Positions 51,627-60,693 of a stretch of DNA of 64,000 nucleotides are shown here, piece by piece; within the stretch, counting starts at the first letter, position 1; the number at the start of each line of letters is the position of its first letter. The DNA is from an uncultured Lachnospiraceae bacterium. Its GTDB lineage: Bacteria > Bacillota > Clostridia > Lachnospirales > Lachnospiraceae. Under the pieces are notes generated by a model, which was not told the origin of the DNA, searched no databases, and saw nothing but the letters and a program-made list of their open reading frames with translations. The DNA lies in the NCBI GenBank assembly GCA_900317555.1, contig ONHF01000004.1, positions 1 to 64,000 of the forward strand, read 5' to 3'. Both the position numbers and the translations under genes were made by a program.

Positions 51627-52406
51627 CTATACCCCGCTGCAGCTGGCAAGAAACTGCTTCGTCCGCTCGTTTTTCGGATTCCCGAAAACTTCCTCCGGCG
51701 TTCCCTGCTCCGCAATGACGCCGTCATCCATAAAGATGACCTGATCCGAAACGTCCCGCGCGAAGGCCATTTCGTGCGTGACAATGATCATCGTCGTGCG
51801 GTTCCTCGCGAGCGAGCGGATGACCTTCAGCACCTCCCCCGTAAGTTCAGGGTCCAGCGCGGACGTCGGCTCGTCAAAACATAAGATATCCGGATGCAGC
51901 GCAAGAGCCCTCGCGATCGCGACCCGCTGCTGCTGTCCGCCCGAAAGCTGATGCGGATAATTCTGCATGCGGTTGGCGAGTCCCATCTGATCGAGGAGTT
52001 CTTCGGCATGTCTTTTGATCCCGGGAAGATCAGCATCGCCTCGAGCCTTCGCGGCGACCACCGGCGCGAGCATGACATTCTCGAGAGCCGTATACTGCGG
52101 AAACAGATTGAACTGCTGGAAAACCATACCGAAATGCAGCCGCTTTCTGCGGATCTCCTCTTCCGAATCGCTCTTCTGCCGCGCGGCGTCAAAGATCGTC
52201 TCGCCTTTAATCAGAAACGAACCGGCATCCGGCGTTTCGAGGAAGTTCAGGCATCGCAGGAGCGTTGTTTTGCCGCTGCCGGAGGAGCCGATGATCGAAA
52301 GTGCGGTCCCCTCCTGCATCGTAAACGAGATGCCCTTAAGCACCTGCGTGTTCTCAAAATTCTTTCTGATATCTCTGACTTCCAGTATCGGTGTGCTTGC
52401 TGTCAT
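51627..52406 (-). CDS. Amino-acid ABC transporter ATP-binding protein
   Basis: The 259-residue ATPase has Walker [13 protein letters not shown]-loop [11 protein letters not shown], signature [15 protein letters not shown], Walker [14 protein letters not shown] and H-loop [15 protein letters not shown]. It belongs to the GlnQ type and is the last gene of the binding-protein, permease, ATPase operon on the minus strand. It is distinct from the ATPase at 35454-36185. Confidence 0.94.
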   Translation of the reverse strand: MTASTPILEVRDIRKNFENTQVLKGISFTMQEGTALSIIGSSGSGKTTLLRCLNFLETPDAGSFLIKGETIFDAARQKSDSEEEIRRKRLHFGMVFQQFNLFPQYTALENVMLAPVVAAKARGDADLPGIKRHAEELLDQMGLANRMQNYPHQLSGGQQQRVAIARALALHPDILCFDEPTSALDPELTGEVLKVIRSLARNRTTMIIVTHEMAFARDVSDQVIFMDDGVIAEQGTPEEVFGNPKNERTKQFLASCSGV

Positions 52407-52434
52407 GTATAATCCTTCATTCGTGTTGCTTCTG

Positions 52435-53091
52435 TCAGCGGAAGTAACTCAGTCTCTTTTCAATATAGCCGAACAGCAGGGTCAGGAGTCCGCTGAATAC
52501 AAGATAGAACGCACCGGTGTAAAACAGCGGCCAGATGATGCCCGCGCTCTTGATAAACGCCTGCCCGTTCCAGATAATTTCATAGACTGCGATTACCCGC
52601 GCGAGCGATGTGTCTTTTACAAGTGTTATGATTTCGTTTGACATCGGCGGGACAATTCGTTTAATTACCTGCAGCAGTACGATTTTGCGAAAAATCTGGC
52701 CTTTCGTGAGGCCGAGAACCTGTCCTGCTTCATACTGCCCGACCGGAATCGACTGAATACCTCCGCGGTAAATTTCCGCAAAATAGCACGCATAGTTAAT
52801 CACAAAAGAAACGAGCGCCGCAATAAAGCGCCCGTTGTCTCCGGATCCCCATATATTTGATTTCAGCAGAATGCCCGGCCCGTAATAGATGACGAGCAGC
52901 TGCAGCAGCAGCGGCGTTCCGCGGATGATCCAGATGATGAATTTGATGGGATAACGCAGAACATGCGCCCTGCTCATCGATCCCAGACTGATCAAAAGTC
53001 CGAGAGGAAGAGCGAAGACGAGTGTCAGTGCGAACAGCTTGACCGTTCCGAGGAACCCTTCAAGCAAAGATAACGTAACTGTCCAGAACAT
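52435..53091 (-). CDS. Amino-acid ABC transporter permease
   Basis: This 218-residue permease of the HisM/GlnP type has [42 protein letters not shown] and the coupling loop [37 protein letters not shown] lies just upstream of the ATG. Only one permease gene is present, so it should act as a homodimer, unlike the heterodimeric system at 32904-34348. Confidence 0.93.
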   Translation of the reverse strand: MFWTVTLSLLEGFLGTVKLFALTLVFALPLGLLISLGSMSRAHVLRYPIKFIIWIIRGTPLLLQLLVIYYGPGILLKSNIWGSGDNGRFIAALVSFVINYACYFAEIYRGGIQSIPVGQYEAGQVLGLTKGQIFRKIVLLQVIKRIVPPMSNEIITLVKDTSLARVIAVYEIIWNGQAFIKSAGIIWPLFYTGAFYLVFSGLLTLLFGYIEKRLSYFR

Positions 53092-53118
53092 GTATCTCTC
53101 CAGTACTCTTGCGGCGGC

Positions 53119-53919
53119 TTACTTCTGTTCTACCAGCGCATCCTGCACGCCGTATTTTTCCGCGATCTTCTGCATGGTGCCGTCCGCGTAATACTTCTTG
53201 AACTCATCATTGATGTAGGCGGCGAGATCCGAGCCTTTGCGGCAGCCGACACCGTACTCCTCTGTTGTAAGTTCCAGCGTGTGTGTCAGATCCGGATAAT
53301 CGGTTCCGTCGCCGATCATGGCACCGGCCATTAACAGGTCGATGATCGAAGCATCCGACGTTCCCGCGCTGATTTCCATCAGCGTATCTGCCTGCGCAGT
53401 CAGTGCCGTATAGTCAAAGCCGTTTGCCTTGGCGGCATCCTCGCCGGCAGAACCGGCTTCCACCGCGAAATGAAGGCTCTTCATGCTCTCCGCGTCCTTG
53501 TACTGATCCGCCTTATCTTTGGGCAGTACGACAACCTGCGCGTTGTTGCAGTAGGCATTCGTACACTCCATGGAATTTTTAACTTCATCGATCAATGTCA
53601 TGCCGTTCCAGACAACGTCAATGCTCTTGTTATTAAGCTCAAGGATCTTGTTGTCCCAGTCGATTTCAACAAACTGCGCTTCAACGCCGAGATCTTCTGC
53701 TACCTTCTTCGCCATATCCGCGTCAAAACCGATCCAGTTGCCGTCATCATCCTTATAATCCATCGGGGCAAAATCCGTGATCCCCACAATCAGCGTCTTC
53801 TTCCCTTTAATGTAATCTACGTCACTGTCCGCCGACGCGGATCCCGATTTCGCGCCGCACCCTGCCAGTGACGCGCCAAGGAGAACAGCCATAAATCCTG
53901 CCAGAATTTGTTTTTTCAT
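53119..53919 (-). CDS. Amino-acid ABC transporter substrate-binding lipoprotein
   Basis: The 266-residue lipoprotein has a signal peptide with lipobox SLAGCGA. The binding fold has TLIVGITDFAPMDYKDDDGNWIGFDADMA, VVWNGMTLIDEVKNSMECT and TEEYGVGCRKGSDLA. It resembles binding proteins for cystine or polar amino acids; the ligand cannot be fixed. The ATG at 53917-53919 has AGGAGC upstream. It heads a three-gene operon and lies beyond the rplT terminator. Confidence 0.92.
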   Translation of the reverse strand: MKKQILAGFMAVLLGASLAGCGAKSGSASADSDVDYIKGKKTLIVGITDFAPMDYKDDDGNWIGFDADMAKKVAEDLGVEAQFVEIDWDNKILELNNKSIDVVWNGMTLIDEVKNSMECTNAYCNNAQVVVLPKDKADQYKDAESMKSLHFAVEAGSAGEDAAKANGFDYTALTAQADTLMEISAGTSDASIIDLLMAGAMIGDGTDYPDLTHTLELTTEEYGVGCRKGSDLAAYINDEFKKYYADGTMQKIAEKYGVQDALVEQK

Positions 53920-54037
53920 AATTATGCTCCTCACTGCATTTATTTAGTTGTTTATCACTGTACCACAATAAATTGTTTATGTAAAACAGTTTTTCTGCTG
54001 CAGGGCGCACTGCCCGATGCAATCGGCATATAAAAAA

Positions 54038-54074
54038 GACAGAGCACGCCCGAAAGCATTACTCTGTCTCTACT
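54038..54074 (-). terminator. Terminator of infC-rpmI-rplT
   Basis: On the minus strand GACAGAG and CTCTGTC form the base of a hairpin, and TTTTTT follows immediately. Confidence 0.88.
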
Positions 54075-54098
54075 CTGTATTCTTTACCGGCGAAACGA

Positions 54099-54455
54099 TC
54101 AGGCAAGAGCCTTCTTCGCAGTCTCCGCAAGTGCCGCGAAATCAGCCGCGTTGTTAACAGCCATCTCCGCCAGCATCTTTCTGTTAATATCAATTCCGGC
54201 AACCTTGAGGCCATGCATCAGCTGGCTGTAGGAAAGTCCGCTCAGTCTTGCAGCCGCATTGATACGGGAAATCCAGAGAGATCTCATATCTCTCTTTCTG
54301 AGCTTTCTGCCTGCGAACGCGGAGTTCTGCGCGCGCATAACGGACTGCTTGGCAACTCTGTAATGTCTGCTTCTTGCCTCTCTGTAACCCTTGGCAAGCT
54401 TCAGAACTCTGTTATGTTTCTTCTTGGCATTTAATGCGCCTTTAATTCTAGCCAT
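54099..54455 (-). CDS. rplT: Ribosomal protein L20
   Basis: The 118-residue product begins [37 protein letters not shown] in the usual L20 way, with its long basic N-terminal extension, and ends in the globular domain ([25 protein letters not shown]). L20 is an early 50S assembly protein. In Firmicutes it also represses its own operon by acting on the infC leader. It is the last gene of infC-rpmI-rplT. Confidence 0.98.
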   Translation of the reverse strand: MARIKGALNAKKKHNRVLKLAKGYREARSRHYRVAKQSVMRAQNSAFAGRKLRKRDMRSLWISRINAAARLSGLSYSQLMHGLKVAGIDINRKMLAEMAVNNAADFAALAETAKKALA

Positions 54456-54503
54456 TTCAAATCTCCTTCAATTCTCTAAACGTCCCGAATCTGTGCCATC
54501 CGA

Positions 54504-54701
54504 TCAAAGATAAGGCATGATCTTCTTCATCGTCTTTACATTCGTTGCATCCGTTACAGCGGGCTTTCTGAGATTTCTCTTTCTCTTTGTCGTCTTTTTC
54601 GTAAGGATGTGGCTCTTATTCGCTTTATTTCTGATGAGCTTTCCATTCCCGCTGAGCTTAAAGCGCTTTGCAGCTGATCTGTTGGTTTTCATACTAGGCA
54701 T
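54504..54701 (-). CDS. rpmI: Ribosomal protein L35
   Basis: The 65-residue basic protein ([20 protein letters not shown], then [11 protein letters not shown] and [11 protein letters not shown]) is a standard L35 of the 50S subunit. It sits between infC and rplT in the conserved order. Confidence 0.98.
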   Translation of the reverse strand: MPSMKTNRSAAKRFKLSGNGKLIRNKANKSHILTKKTTKRKRNLRKPAVTDATNVKTMKKIMPYL

Positions 54702-54771
54702 AACATTGACCTCCTGATATAATTTCGGCTTCTGCCTTTTCGTGCCGGTCTGTCAGAACAAGCCCTGCGGC

Positions 54772-55296
54772 TTATTTCTTCTGGACCAGAAACATGGACA
54801 TGCTTCTTCCCTCAACCTTCGGTGCCTTATCCACTACTGCTACGTCTGTAAGGGCATTCGCGAAGTCTGTAAGGATATGAACGCTGGCGCCCATATGCGC
54901 CATCTCGCGTCCGCGGAAACGGAGCGTGATCTTGACGCGGTCTCCTCTTGTCAGAAATTTTCTGGCGTTGTTGACCTTGGTCGTCATATCGTTCGAATCG
55001 ATATTCGGTGACAGACGGATTTCCTTGATTTCGACAATATGCTGCTTCTTCTTCGCCTCTTTCTCGCGGCGGAGCTGCTCGTATCTGAACTTGCCGTAAT
55101 CAATGATCCTGCAGACCGGCGGATTGGCCGTGGCAGCGATCAGAACCAGATCCAGTCCCGCTTCTTCGGCTCTTCTTAAAGCTTCCGCGGTGTCCATGAC
55201 ACCGAGCTGGGTTCCGTCTTCCGCGACAACGCGGACTTCCTTATCCCGGATCTGATTGTTTATCGGAACTTCGTGTCTGCTGCTTCTCGTATTAAT
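54772..55296 (-). CDS. infC: Translation initiation factor IF-3
   Basis: The 174-residue IF-3 has an N-terminal domain (VPINNQIRDKEVRVVAEDG and YGKFRYEQLRREKEAKKKQ) and a C-terminal domain (KEIRLSPNIDSNDMTTKVNNARKFLTRGDRVKITLRFRGREMAH). It prevents premature subunit joining and proofreads the start codon. GGGAGG stands eight bases before the ATT at 55294-55296, and the protein starts there as (Met)NTRSSRHEV. The rare AUU start is the classical autoregulatory feature of infC. An upstream in-frame ATG at 55380 is inside the leader and is rejected. Confidence 0.97.
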   Translation of the reverse strand: MNTRSSRHEVPINNQIRDKEVRVVAEDGTQLGVMDTAEALRRAEEAGLDLVLIAATANPPVCRIIDYGKFRYEQLRREKEAKKKQHIVEIKEIRLSPNIDSNDMTTKVNNARKFLTRGDRVKITLRFRGREMAHMGASVHILTDFANALTDVAVVDKAPKVEGRSMSMFLVQKK

Positions 55297-55566
55297 GGTA
55301 TTGCCCTCCCGTAATGGCCGGACAGGACACCGCCCGTCCGTCTTGCGCACTTCGCCGGAACCATGGCCGGCTGCAAGCACATAAAAAAATTGACCGCAGC
55401 CATCGCAGCCACTGTCAATTCAAACTCTTCCCCTGTGCCTGCAGATTGTAACCTCCGCGAGCCGGAAGAAAGTAATGAACTCTGGAAGCGAACCGTAAAA
55501 CCGTGCCGCCAGGTGAGAGTGGAAACTCTGCTTGATGTCTTATGCAAGGACTTGCCTCACATACGC
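55297..55566 (-). ncRNA. infC-rpmI-rplT leader (L20-leader-type regulatory RNA)
   Basis: The transcript starts about 270 bases before infC. It contains an intrinsic terminator halfway and several potential stems. In Firmicutes such leaders bind L20 and favour the terminator when L20 is in excess. I did not verify the L20-binding consensus, so the assignment rests on position, length and the terminator. Confidence 0.7.
55383..55419 (-). terminator. Attenuator within the infC leader
   Basis: On the minus strand ATTGAC and GTCAAT form the base of a hairpin immediately followed by seven T, about 90 bases before the infC start. Confidence 0.78.
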
Positions 55567-55571
55567 TTGTT

Positions 55572-55600
55572 ACATTAGCATAAATAATTTGCTGCGTCAA
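55572..55600 (-). promoter_or_regulatory. Promoter of infC-rpmI-rplT
   Basis: TTGACG and TAATGT are separated by exactly 17 bases on the minus strand. The expected start of transcription is near 55565. Confidence 0.8.
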
Positions 55601-55606
55601 GGGTTT

Positions 55607-56665
55607 TCACCGCGTCTGCAGAAATTCATACTCGCGTTTGGCGGCACCATCGCCCGGATATGTTTTGACGTAATCCGCCATCAGAACCGACGCGCGCTGG
55701 AAGTTTCCAAGATACTCGTTCGCCACGATTTCGTTGAACGCAAGGCTCTGCTTCATCGTCTCGTCATTCAGCGTCTGTCCCTGCCGGAAAGACTGCAGCG
55801 CATCCTGATATTTTCCCTGCTGCAGCTGACACAGCCCCAGCTGATTGTACACCTGCGCGTGCGACGTGTCCTTTTTCAGAAACGACTCATAGACGCTGGT
55901 CGCGTAATTATAGTCTCCAAGAGCTTCGTAGGTCTGCCCGAGCAGGATCGTCACGTTCCAGTTGTTCTTGTCCGAAATCTTCTCCAGACAGGTTTTCGCC
56001 GTGTCATAATCTCCGGCATAGAAAGACAGGCGGCCCTTATCGTAGTCGCTCATCGAATCCCCGCGTTCTTTAAGCGCTTCCCCAATCAGTTCCTTTCCCT
56101 GTTTATCATAACCGTTTTCCGCAAGCTTCTGGTAGATCCGCACCAGCCGGTCATAGTTTTCCGGGTCCGCCTCCATGGCCTTTTTATAATCCGCCATCAT
56201 TCCGTCCGTATCTTTCTGCGACATCAGAATCGTGCCGCGCATCGAAAGAGCGTCCGGATCTTTCGGGCGAAGGCCGATGATCGCGTCGTAGACGGTTTTC
56301 GCGTCGTCCAGTTTCCCGAGCTTGTAAAAACAAGACCCGAGATAATAGTTAATGTCATATTCCATGGGTCCGGGGATGGCCGGTGCATATTCGAGTGCCT
56401 TCTCAAACGCGTCTGCCGCCTCTTTGTAATCTCCCAGTCCCATATAAGCGATGCCAAGCCCCCGGTATCCGCCCTCTTCATCAAGGCCCGACGAGATCTG
56501 TGTCTGATAATTCGAGACAGCGCTCTCATAATTGCCCGCTTTGAGCGCCTGCTGCGCGGTTCTTGCCGCGGCGGCAGGTGTCCCCGAAACCGCAGGTTCC
56601 CCGGCGCAGCCGGCAAGAAGCAGGCCGCTGATGGTCAGTGTGCAGATGACTTTGCGAACGCTCAT
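55607..56665 (-). CDS. TPR-repeat lipoprotein
   Basis: The 352-residue protein has a signal peptide with lipobox LLAGCAG, then about eight tetratricopeptide repeats. Good examples are YRGLGIAYMGLGDYKEAADAFEKALEYAP, YYLGSCFYKLGKLDDAKTVYDAII and VYNQLGLCQLQQGKYQDALQSFRQG. It should sit on the outer face of the membrane as a scaffold for protein contacts. The ATG at 56663-56665 overlaps the stop of the EamA gene by four bases, so it is translated after it. The partner is unknown; the SGNH and MBOAT genes upstream are candidates by proximity. Confidence 0.92.
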   Translation of the reverse strand: MSVRKVICTLTISGLLLAGCAGEPAVSGTPAAAARTAQQALKAGNYESAVSNYQTQISSGLDEEGGYRGLGIAYMGLGDYKEAADAFEKALEYAPAIPGPMEYDINYYLGSCFYKLGKLDDAKTVYDAIIGLRPKDPDALSMRGTILMSQKDTDGMMADYKKAMEADPENYDRLVRIYQKLAENGYDKQGKELIGEALKERGDSMSDYDKGRLSFYAGDYDTAKTCLEKISDKNNWNVTILLGQTYEALGDYNYATSVYESFLKKDTSHAQVYNQLGLCQLQQGKYQDALQSFRQGQTLNDETMKQSLAFNEIVANEYLGNFQRASVLMADYVKTYPGDGAAKREYEFLQTR

Positions 56666-57729
56666 GAATGTTTCTCCTCCGGTACCTGCAGCTTCCTGCC
56701 CGCGGGAAGCTGCACCAGCACAATGGCCGTGAACATTAACGCACAGCCGAAGATCTCTCTTCCGGTCAGGACCTGATGCAGCAGCACAAAGCCGGAAACC
56801 GCACTGATCACGGATTCCAGCGAAAGAATCAGGGAAGCGATCGCGGGATCGGCTCCCTTTTGCCCCAGAATCTGAAAGGTATACGCGGCACCGCTCGAAA
56901 AGACGCCCGCGTAGAGCAGGGAAAGCCACCCTGCCATTCCAAATGAAGACAGTACGGGTTTTTCCACGATCAGACTGATCAGGGTTCCTGCAAGGCCGCT
57001 GACAAGAAACTGGATACAGGATAATTCTACCGCATCCGTGCCTTTCGAGAAATGGTCAATGCAGAGGATATGCATCGAATAGGCGAAAGCGCAGCCAAGC
57101 AGCATCAGATCCGCCGGTGCGAAACCCTCCGCGGATGAAAAACTCAGGAAATACAGGCCTGCGGCGGCAAGTCCTGCGGCAGTGAAAACGCGGACGCTTC
57201 CTCGCCTTGTAATAAAAAAGGAAAGAACCGGTACTATTATAATATACAGCGCTGTCATAAAGCCGGCCTTGCCGACGTCCACCTGCATGATGCCGATCTG
57301 CTGGAGCGTGGAAGCGACAAGCAGAATCAGGCCGACAAAAATGCCACCCTTTACGGTTCTTTTAAAACTGTAAGGCTCCAGATTGCGGTCTCCCGCCTGT
57401 TCCCGCTCTTTCCTTGCCTTTTTGCGAAGCAGTACGAGCGGCAGCAGCACGAAAAATGCCAGCAGCCCACGGAAGCCGTTCATCGTGAATGGCCCCATAT
57501 GTTCTCCGCCGACTCTCTGCGCGACAAACGCGGTGCCCCAGATAAAGGCCGCCATAAAGCAGAAGAATGCATTTCTTGCCGGAATCCCGGTGCTCCGGCG
57601 GGAGACCGGGCTGCCGCCCGGGATGGTGTTCGCGCCGGAGACGGTGCTGCCGCGGGCGGTTCCCTGATATATTGCTTCGTCCTGTCCGTTCCGGTTATCT
57701 GAAGTATTCATAAGCGGTTCACTCATCAA
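56662..57729 (-). CDS. EamA/DMT-family transporter
   Basis: The 355-residue protein has a polar N-terminus of about 55 residues and then ten membrane segments in two EamA repeats. FCFMAAFIWGTAFVAQRVG starts the first; LLGCAFAYSMHILCIDHFSKG and GVFSSGAAYTFQILGQKGADPAIASLILSLESVISAVSGF belong to the second, with the conserved E-S. Family members export amino acids, metabolites or lipids. The substrate is not readable. Starts at 57729, 57726 and 57711 are possible. It overlaps the preceding 76-residue gene by 11 bases. Confidence 0.92.
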   Translation of the reverse strand: MMSEPLMNTSDNRNGQDEAIYQGTARGSTVSGANTIPGGSPVSRRSTGIPARNAFFCFMAAFIWGTAFVAQRVGGEHMGPFTMNGFRGLLAFFVLLPLVLLRKKARKEREQAGDRNLEPYSFKRTVKGGIFVGLILLVASTLQQIGIMQVDVGKAGFMTALYIIIVPVLSFFITRRGSVRVFTAAGLAAAGLYFLSFSSAEGFAPADLMLLGCAFAYSMHILCIDHFSKGTDAVELSCIQFLVSGLAGTLISLIVEKPVLSSFGMAGWLSLLYAGVFSSGAAYTFQILGQKGADPAIASLILSLESVISAVSGFVLLHQVLTGREIFGCALMFTAIVLVQLPAGRKLQVPEEKHS

Positions 57730-57949
57730 ATTCCGCGAGGACGTAATATCCCCGGTCTGTATGCTCGATCTTCTTCACAACGCCTTCCCTTGCCAGCATC
57801 CTCTGATTAAACGGAACATTGCCGCTCATCGCAAGTGACGGGTCAATTGTATAATAATAGTTGCTGGGCAGCACTCCCTCGGAAACCGTGACTTTGTCTC
57901 CTTCATGCAGAAGGCCCGGCCGCTCCATCTTGAATTCCATTTCCCGCAT
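57719..57949 (-). CDS. Small protein of unknown function (76 residues)
   Basis: The frame MREMEFKMERPGLLHEGDKV... ends VKKIEHTDRGYYVLAEFDE and has AAGGAG six bases before the ATG at 57947-57949. It resembles a small beta-rich domain, with YYYTIDPSLAMSGNVPFNQRML in the middle. It overlaps the end of the SGNH gene by 47 bases and the start of the EamA gene by 11, showing tight coupling. I do not recognise a family. The coding nature is supported by the ribosome site and by its place in the operon. Confidence 0.75.
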   Translation of the reverse strand: MREMEFKMERPGLLHEGDKVTVSEGVLPSNYYYTIDPSLAMSGNVPFNQRMLAREGVVKKIEHTDRGYYVLAEFDE

Positions 57950-59129
57950 TCTGTTCTCCTTCCTGCGCGTCTTCCGCGCTTTTCCAGTCCTCTTTATTTC
58001 GCACAATCGCGTTCTGCAGAAGAAACTGGTGCCAGAGTTCATATGAGCTTGCGGTCAGATGCACACCGTCGTTGGAAAGCTCCGGACGGACGTTTCCGTT
58101 TTCATCGCAGACCGCGCTGTTCATGTCAATATAAAAAATATCGCGGCCGTTTGCCAGTGTAGATACCGCGGTGTTGCGTTCCACGATATTCGTGTTATTG
58201 AATACACTGCTGCTCTTTGCGTACTTCTCGGTCACATGCATCATGCCTTCGATATAGATGATCGAATCCGGCTGAAGCTTGCGCACAACCTCGAGCAGTT
58301 CCTTATACTTGTTATAATATTCGACCGTGGTCGGCATGCCAAGCTCATTAACGCCGATGCAGATGTAGATCTTGCGGTATTGTTTTGCCCCGAGTACATC
58401 CAGCAGTTTTTCACTGGTCGTCTGAGCGTCCGGCGTGTGGAACGGCACTTCCAGATCGAAAATCTTGAAAACCGAGAGAGCGTCTTTGGCGAAGAATGTT
58501 GTTTTGCCGCTCATGTTGCCATAGGTATACAGGCCGTCGGTTCTGGAATCGCCGATGAACAGCGCGTCCGCAAAATAGGAGTCATCAACCTGCTGCAGCT
58601 TGTAATAGGTGCCGTCCGGCGCGAAGATTCCTTCTGTCTGCGTCGGAAAAACAGTCCCCTCCGGAGCCAGAAACCGCTTGTCCATATTGCCGTAGTCTTC
58701 GGCCTGCACTACCGGATTGTTGACACCGTCCGGAATTGTAAGATCGGCAGCCGCGTTCGCGGTGTCATCCTGCGTCTTCGCTGCGGCCTCTGTCTCCTGT
58801 GTGACGCCTTCCTGCGACTCTTCCCTCGCGGCAGAAGCCACTTCCTGCTCTGTCGCCGCCGCGGCAGGCTCCTCTGTGTTCTGCCTGCCGAGAATCGCTT
58901 CCACATCTTTGGAAGAAGCGGAGGTATGCTGCCTTCGAAGAAGCGCGTCAGCAGGTGTCACACCGTCATGGAGTCCCTTGAAGACAAGCGAGAGCTCCGG
59001 CTCTTTTTTAAGATCGTGATCATACTGCGCATAGGCCGTTGTCCGTCCCGCGGCAGCGATGATCGTAAATACCAGGACGCCAAGCAGCAGCACGAAGGCA
59101 AGCGGCGCCTTTTTGATAAAGTTCCACAT
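57903..59129 (-). CDS. SGNH/GDSL-type hydrolase, membrane-anchored
   Basis: The 408-residue protein begins with an N-terminal anchor (MWNFIKKAPLAFVLLLGVLVFTIIAAAG), then an Ala/Glu/Thr-rich linker of about 100 residues, and then the hydrolase domain. FIGDSRTDGL holds the nucleophile Ser near residue 195, ICIGVNELG holds the Asn of block III, and NDGVHLTASSYELW holds the Asp-x-x-His. SGNH proteins next to MBOAT proteins add or remove acetyl groups on wall or exopolysaccharides. It lies 53 bases after the MBOAT gene on the same strand. Confidence 0.9.
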   Translation of the reverse strand: MWNFIKKAPLAFVLLLGVLVFTIIAAAGRTTAYAQYDHDLKKEPELSLVFKGLHDGVTPADALLRRQHTSASSKDVEAILGRQNTEEPAAAATEQEVASAAREESQEGVTQETEAAAKTQDDTANAAADLTIPDGVNNPVVQAEDYGNMDKRFLAPEGTVFPTQTEGIFAPDGTYYKLQQVDDSYFADALFIGDSRTDGLYTYGNMSGKTTFFAKDALSVFKIFDLEVPFHTPDAQTTSEKLLDVLGAKQYRKIYICIGVNELGMPTTVEYYNKYKELLEVVRKLQPDSIIYIEGMMHVTEKYAKSSSVFNNTNIVERNTAVSTLANGRDIFYIDMNSAVCDENGNVRPELSNDGVHLTASSYELWHQFLLQNAIVRNKEDWKSAEDAQEGEQNAGNGIQDGAAGPSA

Positions 59130-59182
59130 CTTCTATACTTTACTTTCCAAATGGCAGAGCCATTCTCTTTCCAATGAAGCGC

Positions 59183-60577
59183 TCAGAACGAGAAATACAT
59201 AAAGGTATTTCCGCCGGATGTCACCATGAAATACACGCAATACCAGAATGCCGCGCCAAGCAGCAGCACAACCGGCACCGATTTTCTGAACCGTACAACT
59301 GCGTCAAAAACAGCAGGAACACACAATACAGCCGCCGCGGCAAACAAAGGCGCGTAAACCGGAAACAGCCGCAGAAAATCCGCGGGATTTCCGGCGCCCG
59401 CCCCGAAGAACGGAAACAGCCGCGTGAAATACGTGCCAAGCTTTGGAAGATCCGGAATTGCGAAAATCACCCAGGTCAGAGGGATAATGACAAGCACCGG
59501 AATTCTTCCTAGGAAAGGAGCTTTTTCCCGCAGTTTCTTCAGCGGAAATTTCTCGAGGATGATCATAAATCCCAGCACAAGTCCCCAGATGACAAAGTTG
59601 AGCGTGCCGCCGTGCCAGAGTCCGGTAATCAGCCATACAATCAACAGATTCCGGATCGTGCCGGCCGTCCCGCACCGCGAACCGCCGAGTGGAATATAAA
59701 TGTAGTCCCGGAACCACGCACCGAGAGTCGCGTGCCAGCGGCGGTAGAAATCGCCGATGCCGGTGGCCGCGTACGGGTGGTGAAAGTTCTCGATGAAATC
59801 AAAGCCCAGCAGCATCGCGGCGCCTGCCGCGATCAGCGAATATCCCCAGAAGTCGTAGTACAGCCGGAAGGTATACCCGTATGCGCCAAGCCATGCGAGA
59901 GGCGTTGAGATACTTTCGTAACCGATCTTATCGATCTCGTTCCAGAGGATCCCGATTCTGTCCGCGAGCAGCACCTTCATGCAAAGTCCGAGCGTAATGT
60001 ACACGAGTCCGTCTTCAAAGCGTTCAAGGCCAGGTTTCCGCAAAAGGCCCTTTCTTCTGAAGCCGTCATTGTAACGCATGATCGGTCCCTGCGTAAGCTG
60101 CGGAAACATCGTAAAGTACGCTGCAGCTGCGGAGAACGGCGGCCGCTGGCGGATGCGCGCCGTGTACATGTCCGCCTGATAGGAAATCATTTTGAAAATG
60201 TAAAACGAAATACCAAGCGGCAGCCAGGACGCATTGTCTGCCAGTGCGAGGGCTTTGAAAGCCGTAAGCACGCCTGCGTCAAGAAGAACCGCGAGGATCA
60301 GACAGGCTTTCTTTTTTCTGTCCGTCGAATCATCGCTTTCCCCGCAGACGCTCAGATAGTTGCATGTGAACATCTGGTTGCCGAGCAGATAATTCAGCAG
60401 CGTCAAAACAAGAAGCACCGCCGTAAATTTCAACGCCCCTGCCGCGTAGAAAAGGATGCTTTCAAGGAAAAGCACCATATTCCTGTATTTTACAGGAGTC
60501 AGCAGATAAACCGCCGCTGCTGCCGGAAGAAAACGGAAAACAAACTCCGTACTGGAAAGTATAACAATGTTCTGCAT
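59183..60577 (-). CDS. MBOAT-family O-acyltransferase (AlgI/PatA-like)
   Basis: The 464-residue membrane protein follows the AlgI pattern: FVFRFLPAAAAVYLLTPVKYRN, LGISFYIFKMISYQADMYTAR, FPQLTQGPIMRY, and the catalytic His region IGDFYRRWHATLGAWFRDYIYIPLGGSR with GLWHGGTLNFVIWG. It should carry acyl groups (usually acetyl) across the membrane to the SGNH partner for transfer to a polysaccharide. The ATG at 60575-60577 is preferred; a TTG seven codons upstream is possible. It follows the zinc-ribbon TPR gene but a hairpin lies between them. Confidence 0.93.
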   Translation of the reverse strand: MQNIVILSSTEFVFRFLPAAAAVYLLTPVKYRNMVLFLESILFYAAGALKFTAVLLVLTLLNYLLGNQMFTCNYLSVCGESDDSTDRKKKACLILAVLLDAGVLTAFKALALADNASWLPLGISFYIFKMISYQADMYTARIRQRPPFSAAAAYFTMFPQLTQGPIMRYNDGFRRKGLLRKPGLERFEDGLVYITLGLCMKVLLADRIGILWNEIDKIGYESISTPLAWLGAYGYTFRLYYDFWGYSLIAAGAAMLLGFDFIENFHHPYAATGIGDFYRRWHATLGAWFRDYIYIPLGGSRCGTAGTIRNLLIVWLITGLWHGGTLNFVIWGLVLGFMIILEKFPLKKLREKAPFLGRIPVLVIIPLTWVIFAIPDLPKLGTYFTRLFPFFGAGAGNPADFLRLFPVYAPLFAAAAVLCVPAVFDAVVRFRKSVPVVLLLGAAFWYCVYFMVTSGGNTFMYFSF

Positions 60578-60599
60578 ATTGATGCCCGTCACCTGCAAA

Positions 60600-60637
60600 G
60601 CGAGCGGATAGTCTCTGTTTGTCCTCTATCCGCTCGC
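60600..60637 (-). terminator. Hairpin between the zinc-ribbon TPR gene and the MBOAT gene
   Basis: GCGAGCGGATAG and CTATCCGCTCGC pair perfectly over 12 bp with a 14-base loop. On the minus strand it is followed by TTTGC, a weak tail, so it may stabilise or partly terminate. Confidence 0.65.
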
Positions 60638-60693
60638 CTTATAAATTGAATATATTCCGGCAGGCGTGCCTGCCGCGCTTCCTGGGTATCTCT

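Noticed and set aside
55297-55380. ATG start for infC 28 codons upstream
   Set aside because: It lies in the leader with no ribosome site; the AUU start has GGGAGG at correct spacing and gives the normal IF-3 length.
55532-56776. Plus-strand frame of 414 codons opposite the TPR lipoprotein
   Set aside because: The minus-strand protein shows a lipobox and clear TPR repeats; the antisense frame is a shadow.
58059-59177. Plus-strand frame of 372 codons opposite the SGNH gene
   Set aside because: The SGNH motifs are on the minus strand; the antisense frame lacks a ribosome site and any motif.
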